In this document: piece after piece, positions 56,101-64,000 of the stretch
How positions within the stretch are numbered: position 1 is the first letter of the stretch
Layout: each line of letters opens with the position of its first letter
Assembly: GCF_017591425.1 (NCBI RefSeq)
Contig: NW_024466413.1
Location: 1,860,001-1,924,000 of the forward strand
DNA length: 64,000 nucleotides
Source: Ochotona curzoniae
Lineage: Eukaryota; Chordata; Mammalia; Lagomorpha; Ochotonidae
Direction of reading: 5' to 3'
Position numbers and translations under genes: made by a program
The notes under the pieces: model-generated
Databases searched by the model: none
Seen by the model: the letters and a program-made list of their open reading frames with translations, nothing else
Told to the model about the DNA's origin: nothing

Positions 56101-58254
56101 GCCTCCCTAATATATTTTATGAGCCGTGACTGTTCAGGGTGCATCACCCTGGGAACTCCTCATTGCTTTCCCTTGCCTTGCATTTTGTCAGTACTGAACC
56201 CCAGTTGGGCCAGCCGATCCTGTGTCTATGCATTAAATCTACACATGTATTTTATGTTAATAACTTGGGATCTACTTTCCTCTGGATGTAGAGGTCTATT
56301 TTCCATTCTTCACTGTGGATGGTCCCTGTGAGGAGACCAGGACCTGAGGTGTGACGGGGCATGAAAGGCGAGTGAAGCAATGCACACGTTACTGAACTCA
56401 ACAGGGCATGTAAGAGACACAAACACACACCAACATGAACATATATATGGCAGGTTTCCTGAGGCAACCACAGAAAGCCCTTGTAATGAGAGAAACAAGG
56501 AAATGAAGTAGCAATCACTATAGCAGCAAAGGAGTAAACATGTTTTTCAGGAATGGGTTCTAACAATCAGACCAGCTAACTGAGGAAGGGGATATGCCCA
56601 GCTACAGGCAACTAATGAGACAGGAGGCCCAGGGAGACGCTGCTCACTCCCAGCCATGCTTGGCCAGCAAGGCGGCCACAGTCCTGCGCTCCTGCTAGCA
56701 TCATAGGTCTGCTGAGAGTGCATGGGTGCTGTGGTCCTCGGGCACCAGCAGACTGGCTCAGAGGTGCTCTTCCACATTCCTCTCATGTCATCTTCTACGT
56801 TTGAATTAGCAATTGCTTCTCTCAGAAGTTTTCTTGAATTCTGCGGTCCTTCAGGTTTAAACCTCCTTTTACCTTTATATTCGCCGCAGTTTAACATGAA
56901 GTCATAATATCTATAATAATATATTCGATGTTTTACTCCAACCAAAGTGGCTGACAATATCACAAGCACAGCAGATGTGTTAGCCTCTGTGTTATAGCCT
57001 CGGTGTTACTGTGGCTGCACTACTAAATAAAGCAGGTGGCAGGTAGTAAGCTCCAGAATGTCCGCATGACTCTGCAAACCAAGTCTCTAACTCTGAAATC
57101 CTTCGTATGGCTCGATGTCAGACCCCCTTGATATTCATTTTTAATTAGGTAGGAAATACCTGCTATGGGTGATGCTGATGGTGGGGAGAGAAATAACAAG
57201 GTCAGTCGACTTGCTATTCTTCAGGAAGTTTACATTGAAGATCAGATGGATCTTTCATGGCACATATGCTGTTGAAACATTGGAGGATGATACTCACAAC
57301 TGCTAAATGAAACAGAGAAATAACTGAAAAGCTAGTGTTCAGTACATTGGCATTACCAATTTAAAAAAATCAAGCAGGATACACAATTACCTAAGGATGC
57401 AGTTTTTAAAGTTTGTGCTCTGTAATAATCAGGGAATTGTGCATATTATAAATGAATGCTTATGTTTTTTGGAGGCTCATCTTTATGTTCCTTCACTAAC
57501 GTTTTTCCCCCAACAGGTACAGGTTAATGAATATTCTTTGGGGATTAGATTTCCCAGTTTAATTATTATTTTTCCTAGCCCTTGGATCTGTAACTTAATC
57601 ACTCTAACCTATAAGCTCCTATTTTTATTACAACATAATACTACGAAATTCCTTAAACTCCTATTAATTTTATGAGTATTATCAGGAGATAAATATTAAT
57701 CACAGCACATTGATTTAACTTTATACTTTACAAATCACTCTCACCTATCTTATGTCTGTTGATGGTACTTTTGTACTTTTTAAAATTTAGTTTATCATTT
57801 AAACACTTTCAGAAATTCTGAAAATAAAATCAGATAAGCAATTGAGAGGCTGCCAAACATTCTGTTAAATATAGTATGAATTAATAAGGGCAAAATTTCT
57901 CTATAATAGAGGGAGAGCGCATGAGAGAACAATCACCTGTAAGATTTGCGTGCAACTGAAATGATACTTGGAAAGATGGTTAAAACATTCGCCAGGAATC
58001 GAAAATACAATTTGAACTTCACAATCTAAAAGTAGTCTAGTTTTAAAATGCGATAGTGCTATTAATGAGAGTGTAATGAAACATCCACAAAATGTGCTGA
58101 GTACAGGAAAGAACAAATGACCCTGGAAAAATTGTGATTGAACTCTAACACTTACTAGAATAAGTTTGGCAAAAAAATTTGAGATCTGCAATACACTGTG
58201 TATATACTTATAATGGAAGCAGTTGTAGCTTTTTAAATAAAAAGGATGTGTATA
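53161..58254. other. unassigned AT-rich non-coding DNA, 5 kb
   Basis: The longest tract without a confident repeat. A weak antisense L2-like piece may sit at 57150-57243 ('acctgctatgggtgatgctgatggtgggg...caggaagtttacattgaag'). A CT microsatellite of about 18 bases lies at 55885-55903. A minus-strand frame of 140 codons at 56547-56969 has no domain. No exon called. Confidence 0.4.
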
Positions 58255-58477
58255 TTTGAGAGAGAGAGACCCAGAGAGCTTCTATATGCTACCATACTCA
58301 CCAAATAACCAGAAGGTACCAGAACTGAAGGAAAGTGCTAGAAACTCAGTCAGGGTCTTGCATGTGAGTGGCAGAAGCTAGAGCCTTGCGTGTCCTCTGT
58401 CAGGGTCAACCTGGAGCTGGAATCAAACCTAAGGACTCTGATTTTCAACCCAGACATCCTAAGTGCTGTCATGTCTT
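58255..58477 (-). repeat. old CSINE, antisense, interrupted by a younger one
   Basis: 'gagagagagagacccagagagcttc', 'actcagtcagggtcttgcatgtgagtggcagaagc', 'ctggagctggaatcaaacctaaggactctg', 'ttcaacccagacatcctaagtgctgtc' is the antisense of an older CSINE. Its head resumes after the insertion at 58814. Confidence 0.75.
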
Positions 58478-58813
58478 TTTTTTTTTTTAAAGATTTATTT
58501 ATTTATTTATTGGAAAGTCAGATATCAGAGAGGAGGAGAGACAGAGAGGAAGATCTTCCATCCCATGATTCATTCCCCAAGTGGCCTCAACAGCCAGTGC
58601 TGTGCCAATCCCAAGCCAGGAGCCAGGAACTTCTTCTGGGTATCCCACACAGGTGCAGGGTCCCAAAGCTTTGGGCCATCCTTGGCTGCTTTCCCAGGCC
58701 ACAGGCAGGGAGCAGGATGGGAAGTGGAGCTGTCGAGATTAGAACAGGTGCCCATATGGAATCCCGGCGTGTTCAAGGCGAGGACTTTAGCTGCTAGGCC
58801 ACACTGCCGGCCC
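58478..58813 (-). repeat. CSINE, young full-length antisense, nested in an older CSINE
   Basis: Poly(T), 'aaagatttatttatttatttattggaaagtcagat', 'gaagatcttccatcccatgattcattccccaagtgg', 'gtgcagggtcccaaagctttgggcc', 'tcccaggccacaggcagggagc', 'gcccatatggaatcccggcg' and end 'cactgccggccc'. Flanked by 16-base duplications agtgctgtc(a/g)tgtctt at 58462-58477 and 58814-58829, one mismatch. Confidence 0.97.
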
Positions 58814-58852
58814 AGTGCTGTCGTGTCTTAACCATGAGGCTAGACCCTCACC
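58814..58852 (-). repeat. old CSINE, antisense head, right part
   Basis: After the duplicated 'agtgctgtcgtgtctt' the older element continues 'aaccatgaggctagacc', complement of its tRNA-like start. Confidence 0.75.
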
Positions 58853-59049
58853 TGTAGAGTATTGTTTGTTCACATTTTTATTTAATGGACACCATATAAT
58901 ACTTTGCCTCATATGCATAGCCTAGGAAAAAGTTGTAACTTTGGAGTCTGAGGTACAGTTTTTATTTTTTTTTTATTGAATGCATGTTGTTTTCATACCA
59001 TTGCAATGTTTAAAAATCAAGGTTCGCATCACTTAAGTAACGGAGGTTC

Positions 59050-59081
59050 TGTGTGTGCGTGTGTGTGAGTGTGTGTGCATC
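59050..59081. repeat. (TG)n microsatellite
   Basis: Interrupted GT run with C and A substitutions. Confidence 0.92.
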
Positions 59082-59248
59082 TGTGGTGTGAATTGTGAGT
59101 GAAGAAGAGGAAGGCATTAAAGGAAAAAAGATAAAACTATGAGTTTGAAAATGATCTTAAATGTCGATTATAATATTTGAAAATCTGACTTGAAATTATT
59201 GCAATACATTTTTCTTTACTAATAGAAACAACACTCTAAAATTGGACC

Positions 59249-59467
59249 GTGTGAACCCAGTGTTGTGGCATAATGGGTAAAGCTGCTGCCCGTGGTGCCA
59301 GCATCCCAGGCAGGTGTTCAGTTCTGATCCAGCTCCCTGCTGAGGCCGGGGAGAAGCAGCACAAGAACACCCAAGCGCGTAAACTCCCGCACCCACGTGT
59401 GAGATTTGGAGGAAGCCTCTCTATGTAACCATGACACACATAAATAAATAAATAAATAGATGTTTAA
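59249..59467 (+). repeat. CSINE with 3' body deletion
   Basis: 'cccagtgttgtggcataatgggtaaagctgctgcccgtggtgccagcatccca', 'gttctgatccagctccctgctgagg', 'ccgcacccacgtgtgagatttggaggaagc' then straight to 'cataaataaataaataaatag'. The 'cacttggggagtgaat' block is missing. Confidence 0.88.
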
Positions 59468-61261
59468 AGAACAAGTTTAACAGAATCCTTCTTTAAAAGT
59501 ACAGTGCTGAATAGACTATTTTAAAATGTGATGGCATGCTTGTCAATAAAATATAGGCTTGCACTCATAATTTAGAAGTACACTCTTCAGGTGATGTACC
59601 ATCATTTGATCCGAGTGCCGTTCTGTGGAGCAGCCACCACGGACACCAGGCGCAGGATGGCTTGACGCGTGCCTTGTAGTTCTGCTGTATCCCACTGGTG
59701 CTGGTTCTATGGCGCGAGGGACCTGTCGTGCACACAGGTTTCGTTCTTGTCTCATAAGTGCTAGCGTGCTCCAGAGAGCTGGATTCCTCGCTGATGACCA
59801 CGTGCTCTTCTCAGTACCGCTCTTTGTCATCACTTTGTCTTCCTTTGGGTTCTGTCCACTTCCTCTCCTGCACGGCTGGGCGCCCTCTCTCCTCCTCTTA
59901 CTACTCAAGGACACGGTGTCTGAACAACATGACTAACAAAGAAGCAGCCCATCATTAGTGGTTCCTGAGACAACAGGCAATTCAGCTTATGGAAGTTGTT
60001 ATAAAACAGACTGTAGTGAGAGGTCGGGGTACAGAAGAGGCCACGCTTTTTGCCAGAGGTTGTAACACTTCGGAAATCTTTCTGTATTTGTTTTCCTCCA
60101 GATCCGTACTGAAAGGGGCACGGACGAACTTCTGGGATCACCTAGTTCTAACCCCAGGGTCTTATTTCATCTTTAAATGTTAGAATGCATACATTCTCAG
60201 GAATGAAATAAAATATGACTGATGGCGTTATTTTGTATGTTTCCTGGGAAACCACGGATTTCTTAAATCACATATAAAAATGATTTGTTTTAAAAGGACA
60301 GGTGAAAATCATCTCAGTCATTTCAGAAATGCAAGAAATCGCTTTGGTCACATTTGAAAATGAGCAAATGGAAAACTCTTCTTCCTCTTTTAGAGTCCAT
60401 TTTGTTCTCAGACATTCACTGACCCCAAAAGCCCCAGCCTCGCCCTGCCTGCTGCTGCCACATGCCCTTGTCTGTGGCTCCATAGTGACAGCAGCCCTGC
60501 TACAGGACCAGCAGCTCTTCCTTTTGTCCACTCCCTGATGTGATCCTGTCAGTCTTAGTGGCTACGCTGCTTTAACATCCCGCGTTCTGTCACCTTACTG
60601 CCCTGTCCCTGCTCTGCGTTCCCTGTCCCATTGACGGCAACGTGCGACAAACACTCTCAGTGCACAAGGAGCAACAGGCCCGCCTCTGAAGCTCCTGGGG
60701 TTCCCTTCCCACTGCACTCCTTGAAAGACCATCAGCCTGCCTCTTGGTTTTCTGCTGTGTCTCTGGGTTAACATCAGAGTTGACTTGTCCTAGAGAATCA
60801 CACCACATCACGTGTATTACCCAACGACGACACAGCAACAACACACAGTCGGGACGCTCATTTCCCGAAGCTGAGCCTCCTCCCTTGGACATGGCGCAGT
60901 GTGTGTGTGCTGAGTCAGCTGTCCTTCTAGGAGGAGCCCTGCCCGGCTTGGCCTACAGCAGCCCACAGGCTGCCACGCATACCCAGAGAGAACATTTTTA
61001 GCACCGCTGTGGGTGGGCCCTGGGCCAGGCACAGGCTCCCAGCACACCAGAAAGGGAATGCAGAACGCTCTTCCTGCTCCTAGCTGTCAATGAAGGTGTA
61101 GGTAATTTTTGTTTTATTCATTTGTCCTAAATTTGTTATTCTTCATTTTCTTAATAGAATTAAATTTGATAATCTGGCATGTTGTGATCCTATTGCGGCT
61201 ACTTTTTTTGTCTTACATTGTCAAACATAAGGTGTTTGAACAATACCTTTCTATAAAAGGC
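59468..61261. other. unassigned DNA including CpG-enriched and GC-richer patches
   Basis: 59611-59912 has about 17 CpGs in 300 bp, against the CpG-poor background. 60380-61060 is GC-richer and free of recognised repeats. It holds a near-perfect Maf/AP-1-type palindrome at 60908-60919. Open frames of 120-odd codons (59543-59914, -) lack any known domain. Confidence 0.45.
60908..60919. promoter_or_regulatory. MARE/AP-1-type palindrome
   Basis: TGCTGAGTCAGC, 12 of the 13 bases of the T-MARE consensus recognised by Maf/NF-E2/NRF2, with the AP-1 core TGAGTCA. A single site of this length can occur by chance in 64 kb; binding is unproven. Confidence 0.35.
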
Positions 61262-61512
61262 AAGGTGCCTGGCACAGCAATTGAAGTGTTGGTTGGGATA
61301 CCCACACCCATCTTGTAATGTCTACGCTTGAATATTGGCTCTGGTTCCATCCTTCAGGTATGATAATACAAGGAAAGTGGCCCCTGCCACTGACATGGGA
61401 GTCTTGGCTTATATTCCAAGCACCCGGTTGTGGTTTGGCCTAATTACAGTTTTTGTGGGGATTTGTGAATCAGCAGATGGGAATTCTGTCTGTCTGTCTC
61501 ACTCTCAAAATA
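61262..61512 (+). repeat. CSINE, old and diverged
   Basis: 'ggtgcctggcacagcaattgaag', 'ttgggatacccacacccatc', 'cctgccactgacatgggagtcttgg', 'gtttttgtggggatttgtgaatcagcagatggg' and CT-rich end give the old CSINE plan. Confidence 0.75.
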
Positions 61513-61515
61513 ATC

Positions 61516-61600
61516 ATATATATATATAGATATAGATATATATCACAAACTAATTATATATATCATAAAATAAGTATACTTATTATATATATATATATAT
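61516..61600. repeat. (TA)n complex microsatellite at SINE end
   Basis: Three TA runs separated by 'gatatag' and 'cacaaactaatt' style interruptions, starting from the CSINE tail. Confidence 0.93.
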
Positions 61601-61927
61601 CACAAATCATAACATTGGTGCTGAATACGCAAAGTTGACACAATCCACCTGGGCAAAGAAACAGCATGAACTCAATGTCACCATCCTAGGACTCCGCTAC
61701 CAGGATCTCACAGAATTCCCACCAATAGTCACAGATGTGATTGTAGCAACATGGAACAGTTTGACTGATGTTGAATTTACTTCAAGTGCCAATATGGGTA
61801 CTTGCCGTTTGAGAAGTCACATTTATTTTGAAGGTGAGAATTAATCTAGGTTTCTAAGGACAAATTTAACATGTAGATAATGCAAACCATAGCCAGGTAT
61901 GGCTACTGAACTCCATGAGAATGAAAG

Positions 61928-62245
61928 GGCGAGCAGGGGCCTGCACCCAGCTCGGCAGTTAGCATGCGGGTTAGGATGTTCCCATACGCGAGTGCCCGGG
62001 GGAGATCCGACTCTGGCTGCTGGCCTGCTATCTGCTAGATCCCGAGACACACAATGACAGCTTCCGTGACTGGGAACCTGCCATTATGTGGGAGACCTGG
62101 ATGGAGTTCCTGGTTGCCCCTTTCTACCTAAGCCATCCCTGGATATTGAGAGAATCTTGGGAAAGAGCCAATAGAGGGAACATGTATCTGTGTCTGCCTG
62201 CCTCTTTCTCTCTCAACATAAATAATAACAATGATAATAATTATA
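61928..62245 (+). repeat. CSINE, full length, diverged
   Basis: 'ctgcacccagctcggcagttagcatgcggg', 'cgactctggctgctggcctgc', 'cagcttccgtgactgggaacctgcc', 'gtgggagacctggatggagttcctgg' and tail 'aacataaataataac'. Confidence 0.82.
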
Positions 62246-62284
62246 ATGTTAAGAAACTAAGAAAGTCATATATTTGGTAAAATT

Positions 62285-62442
62285 TGCCCAACATTAAATG
62301 AGGAATACTGCATGTTCTCCTTTAATGTGGAGTCTGAAAGAAATAGGTAGATCAGTTTAAGCTCAATCTAAGCACAGAATGTGACTGCCAAAGGTGGAAG
62401 ACAGAAAGCATCAACAAAGTTTGTATTTCAAAATAGGGCAAA
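62285..62442 (+). mobile_element. L1 3' end fragment, sense, left part
   Basis: 'acattaaatgaggaatactgcatgttctcctttaatgtggagtctgaaagaaataggtagatc' parallels the end of L1 ORF2 and start of its 3' UTR ('caaataccacatgttctcacttatatgtgg...'). It is broken by a CSINE. Confidence 0.5.
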
Positions 62443-62767
62443 GGCCGGACGTGGTAGCCTCGCAGTTAAAGTCCTCACCTTGAATGTGCCAGGATCCCAT
62501 ATGGGTGCTGGTTCTAATCCCAGTGGCCCTGCGTCCCAACCAGCTACCTGTGTGTGGCCTGGGAAATGCAATTGAGGATGATCCAAAGCCATCCTCACCC
62601 ACTTGGGAGACCTGGAAGAGGCTCCTGGCTCCTGGCTTTGGATCTGCTCAGCTCTGGCCATTGTGGTCACTTGGGGAGTGAATCATAGAATGAAAGATCT
62701 TCCTCTCTGTCTCTCCTCCTCTCTATAAAGCTAACTCTGCAATAAAAATAAATACATATTTAAAAAG
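62443..62767 (+). repeat. CSINE, young full length, nested
   Basis: 'ggccggacgtggtagcctcgcagttaaagtcctcacc', 'caggatcccatatgggtgctggttctaatccc', 'gtgtggcctgggaaatgcaattgagg', 'aggctcctggctcctggctttgg', 'cacttggggagtgaatcatagaatgaaagatcttcctctctgtc' and 'aataaaaataaatacat'. Flanked by exact 9-bp duplications tagggcaaa at 62434-62442 and 62768-62776. Confidence 0.97.
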
Positions 62768-62950
62768 TAGGGCAAACTAGATGTGATTCATTAATTATGG
62801 CAAAGATATGAGATATTAAATATGAGATATTAATGGGGAAGTGGGCAGAGGGTACATGGGGCTTTTTCTATTACCACCTTGTGACTTTTCTGTTAAAAAT
62901 TCTGGAGTAAATACTTAAACATTGTACAAAAGAAATGATAGAAATTCAAG
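62768..62950 (+). mobile_element. L1 3' UTR fragment, sense, right part
   Basis: 'ggggaagtgggcagagggtacatggggc' and 'gttaaaaattctggagtaaatacttaaacattgtac' look like the distal part of an old L1 3' UTR. It continues the fragment left of the CSINE. Weak match. Confidence 0.4.
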
Positions 62951-63248
62951 CATGTGTGATGGAGGGGTAGGAAGTGGTAAATGAGATCATTGTAGACTTG
63001 TAATTGCTCAGGAAAATACTAGCAAATTTAGTTTTCTTTTCCTATAAAACTTCCAAACACAAAAAGTAAGAGAAAAAAGAAAAAAAAAAACAAATATATA
63101 AAATGATGAGACGATTTGGAAATATAAACAATGTAGTCAGAATATCAGAAAAAAAGGACAATCAGAGAAGAAGCGTTGCAGCTCAGACAGCAGGAGGGCA
63201 GGGGACTGTGCAGGGCGTATGACCGTGTGTGGCTGTTTGCGTCCTGTG
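62951..63248. other. unassigned A-rich spacer before the minisatellite
   Basis: A-rich until 63150 (poly(A)-like tracts at 63077-63090), then GC-rich from 63170. The 'gcagctcagacagcagg' text may be the damaged head of a CSINE whose tail appears at 63590. Confidence 0.4.
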
Positions 63249-63482
63249 TCACAGACCCTGACGTCAGCCTTGCGTCACAGACCATGACGTCAGCCTTGGG
63301 TCACGGCTCCGACGTCAGCCTTGGGTCACGGGCCCCGACGTCAGCCTTGGGTCACGGACCGTGACGTCAGCCTTGGGCCACGGCCCCGACGTCAGCCTTG
63401 GGTCACGGATCCCGACGTCAGCCTTGGCTCACAGACCATGACGTCAGCCTTGGGTCACGGGCCCCGACGTCAGCCTTGGCTC
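63249..63482. repeat. 26-bp minisatellite, nine units, CRE-bearing
   Basis: Nine units of 25 or 26 bases of form caCGGnCCCcGACGTCAGCCTTGGGT. GACGTCA centres start at 63259, 63285, 63310, 63336, 63362, 63387, 63413, 63439 and 63465 (position of the base before GACGTCA). Units 1, 2, 5 and 8 carry the full palindrome TGACGTCA; the other five carry CGACGTCA. Units differ mainly in the five to seven bases before the core, and 'cagaccatga' recurs in units 2 and 8. That pattern suggests unit shuffling and recent expansion. The frames open through it (63176-63364 and 63321-63593) are repeat artefacts. Confidence 0.97.
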
Positions 63483-63690
63483 AGCCTGAGCAACTTCACC
63501 GTGGTGAGCATGCTGGTGACAGCGAGTTGTGGCTCAGGCAGCCTTGGCTCTGGGAGGCTCAAACTGGATTCTGGGCTTCTGGTCTCGGTGTGACCCGATA
63601 CTGGCTGTTACAAGCATTTGGGGAATGAATCAGCATATGGAAAACTGCCATCTCCAATCTTCTCTGATTTTCAGGTAAAGTGAAAATGAA
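63483..63690 (+). repeat. CSINE 3' half, old
   Basis: 'ggctcaaactggattctgggcttctggtctcgg', 'tggctgttacaagcatttggggaatgaatcagcatatgg' and 'gccatctccaatcttctctgattttcaggtaaag' are the end of an older CSINE. The minisatellite lies just upstream, so it may have grown inside or beside this SINE. Confidence 0.65.
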
Positions 63691-64000
63691 AATGTTTAGA
63701 AAAAATTTCTAGAAATCTCACAAATCCAATGACAAAGTATAGACCATGAGCCTGGGAAAGTTGAGGAATTTGAAATAGAATAAATACAAAACTTATAAAA
63801 GGCAATTTTACCCAAAAGCATTTATCATAGTTATATCATGTAAGCAAAAAAGAAAGAAAAAAAAAATGTGACAAGAATTTTTCAGTGAGAAGAAAACTGA
63901 ACTCAGACCAAAGAAAAGAAGCATGGCAGCTTTACAGAAGCAATGACGGAAAGGAGAATGCCCAGTTCATCTAAAATCAACCAGAGTGTAAGGTGAGATA
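63691..64000. other. unassigned A-rich end of window
   Basis: A-rich on + ('aaaaaagaaagaaaaaaaaaatg' at 63846-63868). No gene recognised. Confidence 0.45.

Noticed and set aside
63176..63593. Frames with repeating RRQPWVTD/DVSLGS-like peptide
   Set aside because: Minisatellite units contain no stop in any forward frame. The 26-base period shifts frame each unit, so the peptide repeat is an artefact.

Overview
This window reads as mammalian intergenic or deep intronic DNA. It is AT-rich and CpG-poor, and I found no intact cellular gene, convincing exon, tRNA or rRNA on either strand. The source is inferred to be a lagomorph, most likely a pika-like species. The evidence is about thirty copies of the tRNA-derived C-repeat (CSINE) that carry the lagomorph body, together with a lagomorph-type L1 3' UTR seen in three separate copies. 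The younger copies have the 'gtggcctagtggctaaagtcctc' type of head, which I associate from memory with Ochotona rather than rabbit.

Layout. 1-12.9 kb: mostly unrecognised DNA with scattered old CSINEs, two MaLR-type LTRs (1.4 and 7.3 kb) and simple repeats. 12.9-15.8 kb: a LINE cluster of two plus-strand L1 3' ends (one split by a CSINE) followed by an L1 ORF2 fragment in the opposite orientation. 15.8-21.8 kb: unassigned sequence with two CSINEs and a MaLR LTR. 21.8-25.3 kb: a pyrimidine-rich block made of degenerate tandem units, ending in a separate 252-bp-period duplication, not identified. 25.4-28.0 kb: a minus-strand L1 3' UTR split by a young CSINE with a perfect 13-bp target-site duplication, then three more CSINEs. 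31.7-34.1 kb: a mosaic of L1 pieces in alternating orientation with ORF1, the start of ORF2 and probable 5' UTR, and a 37-nt 5' fragment of U6 snRNA flanked by a 15-bp duplication. 34-51 kb: sparse ancient repeats (MIR, L2, hAT-Charlie, MaLR) plus CSINEs. 51.6-51.9 kb: a complete 247-bp solo LTR with a 6-bp target-site duplication and a 9-bp-period array of Myb-type motifs. 52-63 kb: CSINEs (one inside another), a CpG-enriched patch at 59.6 kb, and an L1 3' end split by a CSINE. 63.25-63.48 kb: a 26-bp minisatellite in which every one of nine units carries GACGTCA and four carry the full cAMP-response element TGACGTCA.

No genes work together here. Biological interest lies in the retrotransposition record (nested insertions with readable duplications, a tailless U6 retropseudogene, an L1 mosaic) and in two tandem arrays of transcription-factor-like motifs. 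Family names for repeats come from recognition by eye, without a library search, and boundaries are generally good to about 10-20 bases unless a target-site duplication fixes them.
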